From an uncultured Sutterella sp. (lineage in GTDB: Bacteria > Pseudomonadota > Gammaproteobacteria > Burkholderiales > Burkholderiaceae_F): 64,000 nt of DNA. Position numbers and translations under genes: made by a program. Positions within the stretch are counted from its first letter, which is position 1; the number at the start of each line of letters is the position of its first letter. The notes under the pieces are model-generated. The model saw nothing but the letters and a program-made list of their open reading frames with translations. It did no database searches and was not told the origin of the DNA. This document shows positions 16,647 to 25,857 of the stretch, in pieces. The stretch is taken from positions 62,001 through 126,000 of the forward strand of contig UQYP01000005.1 in the NCBI GenBank assembly GCA_900545335.1, in the 5' to 3' direction.

Positions 16647-18170
16647 TTAGGCTTCAGGACGCATATGCGGGAAAAGCAGCACGTCACGAATGCTCGCAGC
16701 ATCGGTGAGCAGCATCACAAAGCGGTCGATACCGATACCGCAGCCGCCCGTCGGGGGAAGACCGAATTCAAGGGCGCGGATGTAGTCAGCATCGTAGTAC
16801 ATAGCTTCATCGTCGCCGTGAGCCTTAGCGTCGGCCTGAGCCTTAAAGCGAGCGGCTTGGTCTTCCGGATCATTCAATTCAGAAAAGCCGTTAGCGGTTT
16901 CGCGACCGGCGATATAAAGCTCAAAGCGTTCGGTTAATTCGGGATTGGTGTCCGAAGCACGAGCCAAAGGCGAAATTTCAACCGGGTAGTCGACAATGAA
17001 GGTCGGATCAATAAGTTTAGACTCAGCCACTTCTTCAAAAAGGGCCATCTCTAAAGCACCGAGGCCCACGTAGTCGGGCTGAGGAGCTCCAAGACGCTTT
17101 AACTCATTGCGAAGGAAAGCTTCATCATCAAGCTTTTCATCTGTGTACTGCGGAGCGTACTTTTGAATAGCCTGACGAGGCGTGAGACGATCAAAAGGCT
17201 TACCCAAGTCGATATCGTGACCTTGATAGTGAACCATCGTCGTGCCGTTGACTTCTTCGGCAACATGACGAAGCACGGATTCCGTGAAGTCCATCTGATC
17301 TTTATAGGTCCAATACGTTGCATAGAATTCCATCATCGTGAATTCCGGATTGTGACGGATGGACAAACCTTCGTTGCGGAAGTTGCGGTTTAATTCAAAC
17401 ACACGTTCAAAACCGCCCACAACCAATCGCTTCAAATAAAGTTCGGGAGCGATACGCAGATACATATCCATATCGAGCGCATTGTGGTGCGTGATAAACG
17501 GTTTGGCATTGGCACCGCCCGGAATCGGGTGCAGCATCGGCGTTTCCACTTCCATGAAGCGGTTAGCGAGCATGAAATTGCGCATACTGGCGATGATCTT
17601 GCTGCGCTTAATGAAACGTTCACGGCTCGTTTCATTCATGATGAGATCAAGGTAGCGCTGACGGTAGCAGATTTCCTGGTCAGCCAAACCGCGGAACTTT
17701 TCAGCCAGCGGACGAATAGCCTTACTCATGAGGCGAATCTTATGAACACGAACGGACAATTCACCGCGCTTTGTCTTAAAGATCGTACCTTCGGCCGCCA
17801 CAATATCACCGATATCCATGCCTTTGAATTCATCATAGGCTTGCTGACCCACTTCAGAGGGCGACAAGAAGTATTGCATCGTGCCCGTGCAGTCACGCAC
17901 CGTGGCAAAAGAGGCCTTACCCATCACACGCTTGAGCATCATGCGGCCGGAAACAGCCACTGTGTGAGCTTCGGCTTCAAGTTCTTCAGCACTCTTTTCA
18001 CCGTAGGCCGCACGGATATCTCCGAAAAGATCTTTTCTTACAAAGTCATTCGGATAGGCGTGGCCCGTTTCACGCCACTTGGCGAGCTTGGCACGACGCT
18101 CTGCAATGATGTGGTTTTCTTCTTCGGCCGTCACGGCGGCTTCTTGCACTTTATTTTCTGCCATTTTCAT
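16647..18170 (-). CDS. lysS: Lysyl-tRNA synthetase, class II
   Basis: LysS charges tRNA-Lys with lysine using ATP in the cytoplasm. The protein is 507 aa, the usual length. An N-terminal OB-fold anticodon-binding domain (about 60-170, with VSGRMMLKRVMGKASFATV) precedes the class II core. Motif 2 is FRNEGLSIRHNPEFTMMEFY and motif 3 is GCGIGIDRFVMLLTD. The start ATG 18170 gives MKMAENK; the next Met, two codons later, is an alternative. It sits 19 bp after prfB, the same pairing as in E. coli (prfB-lysS). Confidence 0.97.
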   Translation of the reverse strand: MKMAENKVQEAAVTAEEENHIIAERRAKLAKWRETGHAYPNDFVRKDLFGDIRAAYGEKSAEELEAEAHTVAVSGRMMLKRVMGKASFATVRDCTGTMQYFLSPSEVGQQAYDEFKGMDIGDIVAAEGTIFKTKRGELSVRVHKIRLMSKAIRPLAEKFRGLADQEICYRQRYLDLIMNETSRERFIKRSKIIASMRNFMLANRFMEVETPMLHPIPGGANAKPFITHHNALDMDMYLRIAPELYLKRLVVGGFERVFELNRNFRNEGLSIRHNPEFTMMEFYATYWTYKDQMDFTESVLRHVAEEVNGTTMVHYQGHDIDLGKPFDRLTPRQAIQKYAPQYTDEKLDDEAFLRNELKRLGAPQPDYVGLGALEMALFEEVAESKLIDPTFIVDYPVEISPLARASDTNPELTERFELYIAGRETANGFSELNDPEDQAARFKAQADAKAHGDDEAMYYDADYIRALEFGLPPTGGCGIGIDRFVMLLTDAASIRDVLLFPHMRPEA

Positions 18171-18189
18171 GTCCTTTTATTTGCGCCGA

Positions 18190-19294
18190 TTAGACGCCTT
18201 GCTTGAGGCTAGCCTCAATAAATTGATCGAGATCACCGTCCAACACTGCCTGAGTATTGCCGGTTTCCACATTGGTTCTTAAATCTTTTACGCGCGACTG
18301 ATCGAGCACATAGGAGCGAATCTGATGCCCCCAGGCGATATCGCTTTTTGCATCTTCGGTTTGCTGCTGCACTTCGCGGCGCTTGCGCATTTCCGCTTCG
18401 TAGAGCTTAGCCTTCAACTGGCTCATCGCCTGCTCTTTATTGCGGTGCTGACTGCGGTCGTTTTGGCAAACCGTCACGATGCCTGTCGGAATGTGCGTAA
18501 TACGCACGGCGGATTCTGTCTTTTGAATATGCTGACCGCCCGCACCGGAAGCGCGGAAAACGTCAATGCGCAGATCAGCCGGATTGATTTCCACTTCAAA
18601 GCTATCGTCAATTTCCGGATAAACGTACACACTGGCAAAAGAGGTATGACGGCGGGCGTTTGCATCAAAGGGACTTTTTCTTACCAAACGGTGCACACCC
18701 GTTTCCGTGCGCAGCATGCCGTAGGCGTAGTCACCCTGAATATAGATCGTGCAGCCTTTGATACCTGCTACTTCACCTTCGGTTTCTTCCTGCAATTCAA
18801 CAGTAAAGCCTTTACGTTCAGCATAGTGCAGATACATGCGCTCAAGCATACTGGCCCAGTCCTGGGCTTCTGTACCGCCCGCACCTGACTGAATTTCGAG
18901 GTAGCAGTTGGCCGGATCCATCGGTTGGTTGAACATTCGTTGAAATTCCAACTTTTCAACTGATTTTTCCAGTTCAAAGACTTCCTCTCCCACCACTTCT
19001 ACGCTGGGATAGTCTTCTTCGGCCATGGAGAGCTCAAAAAGCTCTGCGGCATCGTTGACGCTTGAAGTAAGTTTTTTGAAAAGCCCGACGGTGTCGTCAA
19101 GGCGCTTTTTTTCTTTACTGACTTTTTGTGCGTTTTCAGGATCATCCCAAAGAGCAGGATTTTCCATTTCGCGACTGACTTCTTCTAACCGGCGTTCCTG
19201 TCGGTCGATGTCAAAGATACCCCCTCAGCTCCACTAAACGAGCTGTGAGGTCCGAGATTTTGGCCTCAATTAGGTTTATACGCTCAGCATCCAT
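18190..19294 (-). CDS. prfB: Peptide chain release factor 2, with programmed +1 frameshift
   Basis: RF2 ends translation at TGA and TAA. The gene is split between two frames. Frame one runs from ATG 19294 for 27 codons, ending in ELRGYL, then meets TGA at 19213-19211. The site reads AGG GGG TAT CTT TGA C, the classic self-regulating frameshift signal with an internal Shine-Dalgarno before CTT-T. After a +1 slip, reading continues at GAC (19212) for 340 codons to 18190, giving about 367 aa. The TGA-recognition SPF motif (KSPFDANARRH) and the catalytic GGQ (SGAGGQHIQK) are both present. An annotation starting at 19167 would miss the N-terminus. Confidence 0.96.
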
Positions 19295-19330
19295 CTTGAT
19301 AGATATTGATATAAAGGTTGAAGCGGTTGA

Positions 19331-20107
19331 TTATAAAGTAATTATCGTGTCTTTGAAGACAGGATTGAGCGCTTTTAAGCCGTTTACCCACTTAATAGCT
19401 CCAAGCTTCCATCGAAGTCTCAAAAGTTTTGCCCGATCATAAAGTTGATCCAGTGTCACTTCCAGGAGGCTGCCCGCAAAAGCTAAGACCACACGGTTGC
19501 CTTCATCGATTTCAGGCATCACCAGTGTTCTGCCTTCAAAAGCTTCATCAATAGCGGAAAAACTTTTATCAAAACGGCTGCCGAATAAATTAAAACTGGC
19601 AACTGAGCCTTTTTTATTCATCGCTCTGCGGCAAAGCGAGTAAAACTCAACATCGTCATAGACGGGACCCTTTGCCTCTTCATCATAAATATCAACCTGA
19701 AGCCAATCGGCAGGATTAAAGTCCTGACGGGCAGCAATAAACGCTTTGGCATCGGCTAAATGAATCTGAAAGCGATCATCGGGCATCGGACACTTAAACC
19801 ACTGATGAGCGCTCATGACCACATTTTCTGAGATTTCTGCCACATCAATGCGGGCCTCGGTGTTTTTCCAGCAAAATTTGGTGAGTGACGCCGCTCCCAG
19901 CCCCAACTGCACAATCTGAGCGGGCTCAGGATAAAACAAGCCGCAGGCCATCATTTGTCTGGGATACTCCAGCACCAACTCATAAGGACGGCCCACTTTC
20001 ATGGCACCTTGAATCCAGGGAGAACCGAAATGCAGATAGCGAAATCCGTCTTCTTCGGAAAAAAACAAGTTAGGACAAGGATCGGAATCGTGACGATGAT
20101 TTTTCAT
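19331..20107 (-). CDS. Spermidine-synthase-like methyltransferase-fold protein
   Basis: The 258-aa protein has the spermine/spermidine synthase core. A Rossmann glycine loop (QLGLGAASLTKF) is followed by an acidic residue after a strand (IDVAEIS), then by HLADAKAFI and DWLQVDIYDEEA. Polyamine synthases transfer aminopropyl groups, but many distant members lack that activity. Here the usual aspartate-rich catalytic loop DSxDP is replaced by VDIYDEEA, so true spermidine synthesis is doubtful. It is the first gene of the run speE-like, prfB, lysS, Nudix on the minus strand, 36 bp before prfB. Confidence 0.72.
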   Translation of the reverse strand: MKNHRHDSDPCPNLFFSEEDGFRYLHFGSPWIQGAMKVGRPYELVLEYPRQMMACGLFYPEPAQIVQLGLGAASLTKFCWKNTEARIDVAEISENVVMSAHQWFKCPMPDDRFQIHLADAKAFIAARQDFNPADWLQVDIYDEEAKGPVYDDVEFYSLCRRAMNKKGSVASFNLFGSRFDKSFSAIDEAFEGRTLVMPEIDEGNRVVLAFAGSLLEVTLDQLYDRAKLLRLRWKLGAIKWVNGLKALNPVFKDTIITL

Positions 20108-20264
20108 AGTAAAAAGCCGCTAAAAATATGCGTCTTATTTTAAAAGACGATTTTTTATAAAAACACTGCATTAGACGAATATTTTTACCGATATGGAAAG
20201 CTGTAACTGCTCTTTGTTAAAATTTCCGCCCTTTGTTGTACCCTCCTAAATGAAAGGAATAGAA

Positions 20265-22529
20265 GTGGCTGATGTTCGAAACCACCTCCTCTCTTTTAGC
20301 GTGTTGGCTCTTTTAAATGCTCACCATCCTGGTGCTGCAGCCGATACGTTCCTAAACTTAAAATCCCAAAAATTTCTTCTCGATGATTTGCCAGGCGACT
20401 CGGGCTATTACACCTTCAAAGATATCGAAGGAGATGTTCAAGTTCGCTCAGAAAGTGCTACCGTGATCGAAATAGAATCTTCGGGATTACCCAATACGGC
20501 AGATGACTATTCATCATTGACCTTTTTAAGGCAGAGCTCCGGTTCATTAAATCCTAGCCTTGAAACTTCGATAGAAGTTCAGGTTGAAAATATTGATTCA
20601 GCAATCGGTCTTGAGCATGAGGACTTTAACGGTTTTGGTCCTGAGGCCCGCTCTTTTAGTTTCAGCCTTAAAGCTAATGGCGAAAAACCGATGGAATCAT
20701 TAATTGCCTGGTCACTTTATGAATCCCACTTAAAGACTGAATCACTTCCCGAGATTCTCGATATACGAGTGCGCTCAGCAACTAACATTGAAGAAGGTAC
20801 AGTTGTTGCCATTTCTTCTCTTTCATCTACTTTTGACTTCAAGGGCTCGCTTAGGGTGAGCGCCTTAGCGGATGACTCTGGTAGCGACAATGTTTACGCC
20901 CTTGATCTTTCCGATAGCCGATTCAATTTAGTCAGTACCGGTCAGAGTTTCATTGAGGGCGACATCCGCTTTGATGATACCTCTGCCGTCTCAATTGTTC
21001 TATCAAACCCAGACGATCGTTTTATCGGTCGGATGGTCAATGCGGGCAGCGAAGGTGCCCGAGCCTCTATGAGCCTTTCTAATGGGGCTCAGTGGCTCGT
21101 TCACGGGCAAAACTTCATCAACCGTTTTGAGTGGAAAAAAGGCGGCATTTTAGATCTCACCCACACCAAAAACCCCGTCACGATTAAAACCACAGGCACC
21201 CTCACGGGAAGTGTAGAAGGCACCTCGGGTGCAGGCATTGAAAACACCGCACTCATTGAAGAGGGCGCCGTTTTACGAGTAAGCATCCATGATGAGGATG
21301 AAGAAAAGAATCAATATAAACTGCAGCTGGGTGAAGTCAGCCCCATAAGTCCTGAGGGCTCCCGAATCTATCTTGAAGTTTTGGATGAGCGCACCGATAA
21401 AAATGGAGAAACCCTCGATATCGGACTCATACAAGTCGACGGTATGGATTTAAGCAATAAGCTTTTTATTGAGTCCGTCCCCACTTACTACGAAACGGCG
21501 CTCGGTTCATTTAAAACGTACGCCAATATCGGCTCGGACGGCAAAGAAGGGTTTGTGATTCACAATATGGCAACCGACCTCTTGGGGCCATCAAGTCTTG
21601 TGAAAAACATGCTTGACTTCACCTCAGCTGCCATCGTTTCTCACGAGCAAAATGCCGACAGGCTCTTTTCCTTTGTAAGCGATCGTCTTTCTCAAAGCGA
21701 AGAACGCGGGCTTTGGGTCTCAGCTTCGGTCCAAGAAACTGATCTTCATCTACAAAACAAATCCCGAGACACCACGCTTGAAACACGATCTTTTGCATTG
21801 GGCTACGATGCTGATTTGAAACTGCCCCTTTTGCAAAAAGGCAGTGCCGGTCTTTGGATCAGTCAGAACCAAAGTGAATCCGACGGCGAGAATGCATCAG
21901 GAGAAATGGATGAAACATCCGTGGGCTTTTACCTTCACGGTCTCACTGACCGGCACTATCGGCTCATTTTTACCGGGCACTACGCCATAGGGGAAAATCA
22001 GTTGGATACACCGGGCGCGTTCGGCATCGATCACCGTTACTCACGAACGGATTTCAAATATGACACAACAAGCTACGGTCTCGGACTTTACTTAGGTTTC
22101 AGCCACCCGGAACTTGACCAAAGTATTTTCTTTGAGCCTTTTGTGAGTGCTTACACCTATTGGATTGATTATGAGAAAACCAATCGTTACGAAAACGTCC
22201 ACTTTGAGACTGAAAAAACGCATCAGTCCCTTACCAAAATCGGTGTAACAGGCGGCTATCGGAGTCACAGCGACAATCCCTGGAGTATTTACGGTCAGCT
22301 TGCCTGGGTACACCGATTTGCCGGATCCACTGAGCTTAAAGGGTTTGAAGGAAATAATCACGAAGTCTTTAAAACCGATGATCTGCAGGAATCCTATGGA
22401 TACCTGAAACTCTCGGGTCACTGGCAGGCAACCGATCGTTGGCAACTCTCAGCCAATGCGGCAGGTTTTATTTCAGAAATCGTCAAGCCGAAATATGAAT
22501 TCGGGCTCTCGGCAGCCTATCGGTTCTGA
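20265..22529 (+). CDS. Autotransporter-type outer-membrane protein
   Basis: The gene encodes about 754 aa. After a short hydrophobic N-terminal signal (LLSFSVLALLNAHHPGAAA), residues about 30-470 form a repetitive beta-rich passenger. Residues about 480 to the end form an autotransporter beta-barrel, from ERGLWVSASVQ through alternating strands to a terminal phenylalanine (SAAYRF). Such proteins export their passenger to the cell surface, often for adhesion. The chosen start is GTG 20265, because AAAGGA at 20253-20258 sits 6 nt upstream; ATG 20250 has no ribosome site. It faces a second autotransporter gene, with a hairpin between them. The passenger function is unknown. Confidence 0.82.
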   Translation: MADVRNHLLSFSVLALLNAHHPGAAADTFLNLKSQKFLLDDLPGDSGYYTFKDIEGDVQVRSESATVIEIESSGLPNTADDYSSLTFLRQSSGSLNPSLETSIEVQVENIDSAIGLEHEDFNGFGPEARSFSFSLKANGEKPMESLIAWSLYESHLKTESLPEILDIRVRSATNIEEGTVVAISSLSSTFDFKGSLRVSALADDSGSDNVYALDLSDSRFNLVSTGQSFIEGDIRFDDTSAVSIVLSNPDDRFIGRMVNAGSEGARASMSLSNGAQWLVHGQNFINRFEWKKGGILDLTHTKNPVTIKTTGTLTGSVEGTSGAGIENTALIEEGAVLRVSIHDEDEEKNQYKLQLGEVSPISPEGSRIYLEVLDERTDKNGETLDIGLIQVDGMDLSNKLFIESVPTYYETALGSFKTYANIGSDGKEGFVIHNMATDLLGPSSLVKNMLDFTSAAIVSHEQNADRLFSFVSDRLSQSEERGLWVSASVQETDLHLQNKSRDTTLETRSFALGYDADLKLPLLQKGSAGLWISQNQSESDGENASGEMDETSVGFYLHGLTDRHYRLIFTGHYAIGENQLDTPGAFGIDHRYSRTDFKYDTTSYGLGLYLGFSHPELDQSIFFEPFVSAYTYWIDYEKTNRYENVHFETEKTHQSLTKIGVTGGYRSHSDNPWSIYGQLAWVHRFAGSTELKGFEGNNHEVFKTDDLQESYGYLKLSGHWQATDRWQLSANAAGFISEIVKPKYEFGLSAAYRF

Positions 22530-22546
22530 TGCTAATTTGGGAGTAG

Positions 22547-22587
22547 AGGGGTATTAAAAATCTTTTTAAATTGAACTTAATACCCCT
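22547..22587. terminator. Bidirectional hairpin between convergent autotransporter genes
   Basis: An 11-bp perfect stem, AGGGGTATTAA (22547-22557) with TTAATACCCCT (22577-22587), has a 19-nt AT-rich loop. No strong T-run is seen. Confidence 0.55.
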
Positions 22588-22621
22588 CCCATACCTGATT
22601 GCTACAACTAGCACAAACTCA

Positions 22622-25600
22622 TTAATCCAACAATCTCCAAAGTGTAACTTTACCTGCCCATCCTTGGTAATCCCCGAATTTACCTTTTGCGGTCAACTCT
22701 AGATTCCATTCAGGATGTTTCTCAAACCGATAACCGACAGTAGCGTGTACGACTCCAGCGTCACCCTCCATATTCCAATCATCGAGCTCCACTTCACCGT
22801 ACTTAGCTGATGCGTCTGCGTCAAAAACATGCTCCCATGCAACACCTGCTTGCCAATTCCAACGTTCATTGTCTGTAGATTCCAACTTGGCACCAAGCAT
22901 TGTTCTTTGGACAACATAGTCATCCCACTTTAAATCAATTCCGTCAATTTGATCGCGGTCACTGTTTATACGTAGGTAGTGGTACCTTGCATAAGGATTA
23001 AACATCAAACCATCAGTCAGCTCGGTTTGCCAACCCAAACCGGCGTGAGCCGTAATAAAGCCTGAATCCTTATCGAATTTCATCGGTACTCCTTCATCGA
23101 TTACAAAAGAGCCGTCTGAATGAACAACCCCAAATCGGAAGGAAAGCTCATTAATCAATCCATTGTTGTAAAAGAAGGTCCCTTGGATGCCTGCGTCATA
23201 GTAGTATGTATCACCATCTAAGTCAGACGTATGACGTTTGCCGCTGTAATCTCCATCCCCATACTCAAGGAATGCTGCCACACGAAGTAAGCCGTTGTCC
23301 CCTTGGAAATCACCGGCAACACCAGTCATTAAATTAAAACCATCAACGTCAATATCAGCGTGCAATTCCGTACTAGAGGAAGTTGCTTGAGCAATGGCAA
23401 ATACCCCTCGCCTCGGCATCAATTGATCTAACAGGAATGTACCTTCAGAAATCATCATGGCAGCCGCGACATCAGGTGTGTGAATCAACCCACTATCCTC
23501 ACTACCTTTTTTTGAATCAATATGAATATTGAACTGATCGCTTGTTTGGTTATCCCAGGACGCACTGATTTCAACTAAGCCATTTGTCCTGATATCCAGG
23601 TTTTCTCCAACTAACGTTTCAGCTTTGTTTCCGGACACTACTGTGTATGTTTGACCCGATTGAAGGGCATCACCATTTAAGACAACTAAATTCACATTGC
23701 TTTGGAGAGATTCATCCTCATTTTTAAGACCTTCTGACAAATCTAAAAGGGCGTAACTTCTTCCTTGACCCCAACTTATATCATTTAAATCAGTGGTGAA
23801 ATTAATGGTTTCAAAATTCCCAATAGCTTGAGCCTGACCTTGGAAATTTGAAACATTCAAAACATTGCCTGTAATTTCTGCTGTATTTCCTCCGTAAAGG
23901 CTTGAGTTAGCGATGTCAAGGTTATAACCTGAAATTGAAACCAAATTATTTCGAGAACTTAAAACTGCATCCGATGCTGTTGATTCGGCATATCCGCCAT
24001 AAATCTGTGAGGAGACAATGGTTTTACTTAATGTTCCATCCAGTATAACTGTGTTGTTTTCAGCTGAAGCTTCAGTAATAGATCGGGCATAAGCACCAAA
24101 AATATATCCGGTATTAACAGAACCACTTTCAATCACTACAGTGTTTTCACTGGCTGTAGCTTTCCCATTCTCAGCTTTAACGTAGGTACCGGCAATGATG
24201 CTACCACTATCACCTTGAACACTCGCATTATGAATCTCAACAGAGTTTCTTAAAGATTGTGCTTCGCACGTTCCATTGTTGATATAAACATATGAACCAT
24301 AAACTGTAGCGTTGATGATTTCTCCGCCTATTATCACTGCACGATTATCACTGGCCAAAGCACTACCGTTTGTCGTTCGAGCAATAGCCCCTCTTAACGA
24401 ACCGTTAAGCGATGAATTTTTCATAATGGCAGTGCCGTTCATTGCGCTGACATCTCCGGATCCACCATTAATTTTTGCGAAAGAGCCTACGACATAAAGT
24501 GAGTCAGAACTTTCTCCAAAACCGATAGAACTGTTTTCAATTTCTATGTACCCGGATTCAGCCAAAGCTGTTGAAGAACCAGCTGTTCCCCAAATAACAC
24601 TAGCATATGCTCCCGTGATACCTAAATAAGACGGAAGAGTCCCATTAACAGAGGTATTTCTAATGACTACAGACCCTCCAACTGTTTTAGCTACACCTTG
24701 TTGACTTTCCGCAGCAGAAGCAATAATTCCATAAGCACCGTTTCCGTAATCAATGCTGGCATCATCAAGATCAATATTTCCCTTTGTTGAAGTTGCTGAG
24801 TTATTCCATGAAAAACTGAAATTACCTAACACATTTCCTTGAACAGAAGCATTTTGAACGGTTACCGAGCCGTCAGATGTTTCAACCGAACCATTTTGTC
24901 CATAGGCATAATTGCCATGAACACCACCCACTGTAGCTTGATTGGTTACGGTTACTTTGCCATTGGAGGCACGTAGTTCAGCATCGTCGGGCGAATAAAG
25001 CTGATTGCCGAAAAAAGAAATTGTGTGAGTGCCTCCGGAGATTTCGGCTTGACCATACTCTGCTTCACCGGTGCCGTGATCTATTCGAACATAATTTCCC
25101 GAAACCCCTGAAGCTTGCCACTCTGTTGAACTGAGTTCAACTTGATTAACAGATCCTCCGCTGATTTTGGCTACACCGTTGATAGCAGAGGCCAAACCTG
25201 ATTCTGCGTTGATAATATTACCGGCCAAACCGATGAAATCCGGAAGTGCCGTAATTTTGGTGATATTTGAAAAGTACTGTCCTGAAGTCACTGTGAGCAG
25301 TCCGCCTGAGGTTTCTGCATTGACTTGGTTACCAATAATGGCATTACCAAAAGCACCGATTACTGAACCCGAAATTGGATCTGTATTTGTAATGCCGCAA
25401 GCTACACAAATTTCACCACTGAGTGTACTTTGACCATCGTTGAGCACGCCACTGTTTGAAATCTGCCCAAATATTTGATCATATTCGCCGCTGTCTAAAG
25501 AAAGCTTACCGCTCGAATGATTTCCATCTACATAAGTAAGTTCTTCAGCATATGCACTGTTTAAAACCGAAATAAAAGCACAAAAAACGGCAACAGCTGT

Positions 25601-25714
25601 GCGATTGAGACAAAATTTTTTCTTTTTATGATTTATCGTATGGTTGGCAGCCAGAACGGATGCACTGTAAGAATTAGATTTCAACCCACGGGGGGGGCAA
25701 AGTAGTTTATTCAT
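22622..25714 (-). CDS. Large autotransporter with long signal region and poly-C tract
   Basis: The protein is 1030 aa. It has an unusually long N-region (about 30 residues ending HKKKKFCLNR), then a hydrophobic core and a cleavage-like site after SAYA, resembling the extended signal peptides of autotransporters. Residues about 57-740 are repeats of short Gly/Ser/Val-rich beta-helix turns. Residues about 760-1030 form the C-terminal barrel (LLRVAAFLEYGDGDYSG through KVTLWRLLD). A run of eight C at codons 5-9 (25690-25697 on the plus strand as G) would switch the frame if it slipped, so surface expression may be phase-variable. No in-frame start follows the tract before the signal core. Confidence 0.85.
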   Translation of the reverse strand: MNKLLCPPRGLKSNSYSASVLAANHTINHKKKKFCLNRTAVAVFCAFISVLNSAYAEELTYVDGNHSSGKLSLDSGEYDQIFGQISNSGVLNDGQSTLSGEICVACGITNTDPISGSVIGAFGNAIIGNQVNAETSGGLLTVTSGQYFSNITKITALPDFIGLAGNIINAESGLASAINGVAKISGGSVNQVELSSTEWQASGVSGNYVRIDHGTGEAEYGQAEISGGTHTISFFGNQLYSPDDAELRASNGKVTVTNQATVGGVHGNYAYGQNGSVETSDGSVTVQNASVQGNVLGNFSFSWNNSATSTKGNIDLDDASIDYGNGAYGIIASAAESQQGVAKTVGGSVVIRNTSVNGTLPSYLGITGAYASVIWGTAGSSTALAESGYIEIENSSIGFGESSDSLYVVGSFAKINGGSGDVSAMNGTAIMKNSSLNGSLRGAIARTTNGSALASDNRAVIIGGEIINATVYGSYVYINNGTCEAQSLRNSVEIHNASVQGDSGSIIAGTYVKAENGKATASENTVVIESGSVNTGYIFGAYARSITEASAENNTVILDGTLSKTIVSSQIYGGYAESTASDAVLSSRNNLVSISGYNLDIANSSLYGGNTAEITGNVLNVSNFQGQAQAIGNFETINFTTDLNDISWGQGRSYALLDLSEGLKNEDESLQSNVNLVVLNGDALQSGQTYTVVSGNKAETLVGENLDIRTNGLVEISASWDNQTSDQFNIHIDSKKGSEDSGLIHTPDVAAAMMISEGTFLLDQLMPRRGVFAIAQATSSSTELHADIDVDGFNLMTGVAGDFQGDNGLLRVAAFLEYGDGDYSGKRHTSDLDGDTYYYDAGIQGTFFYNNGLINELSFRFGVVHSDGSFVIDEGVPMKFDKDSGFITAHAGLGWQTELTDGLMFNPYARYHYLRINSDRDQIDGIDLKWDDYVVQRTMLGAKLESTDNERWNWQAGVAWEHVFDADASAKYGEVELDDWNMEGDAGVVHATVGYRFEKHPEWNLELTAKGKFGDYQGWAGKVTLWRLLD

Positions 25715-25815
25715 AATTGTTAGATTAAAAATCTGTAGTCACCGAGAGGAAAATTTAGCATTTTAAAAATATTCTTTGCAAGATGATTTATCTCTTTTTC
25801 GGTGGTTTAACTCTT

Positions 25816-25846
25816 AAAGAGCCCAGGCGAACAAGCCGGGCTCTCT
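25816..25846 (-). terminator. Terminator of the parE-parC operon
   Basis: On the minus strand a stem of AGAGCCC with GGGCTCT, extended by GGC/GCC, ends in a short T-run 12 bp after the parC stop. Confidence 0.65.
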
Positions 25847-25857
25847 GAGAAGTTAAG

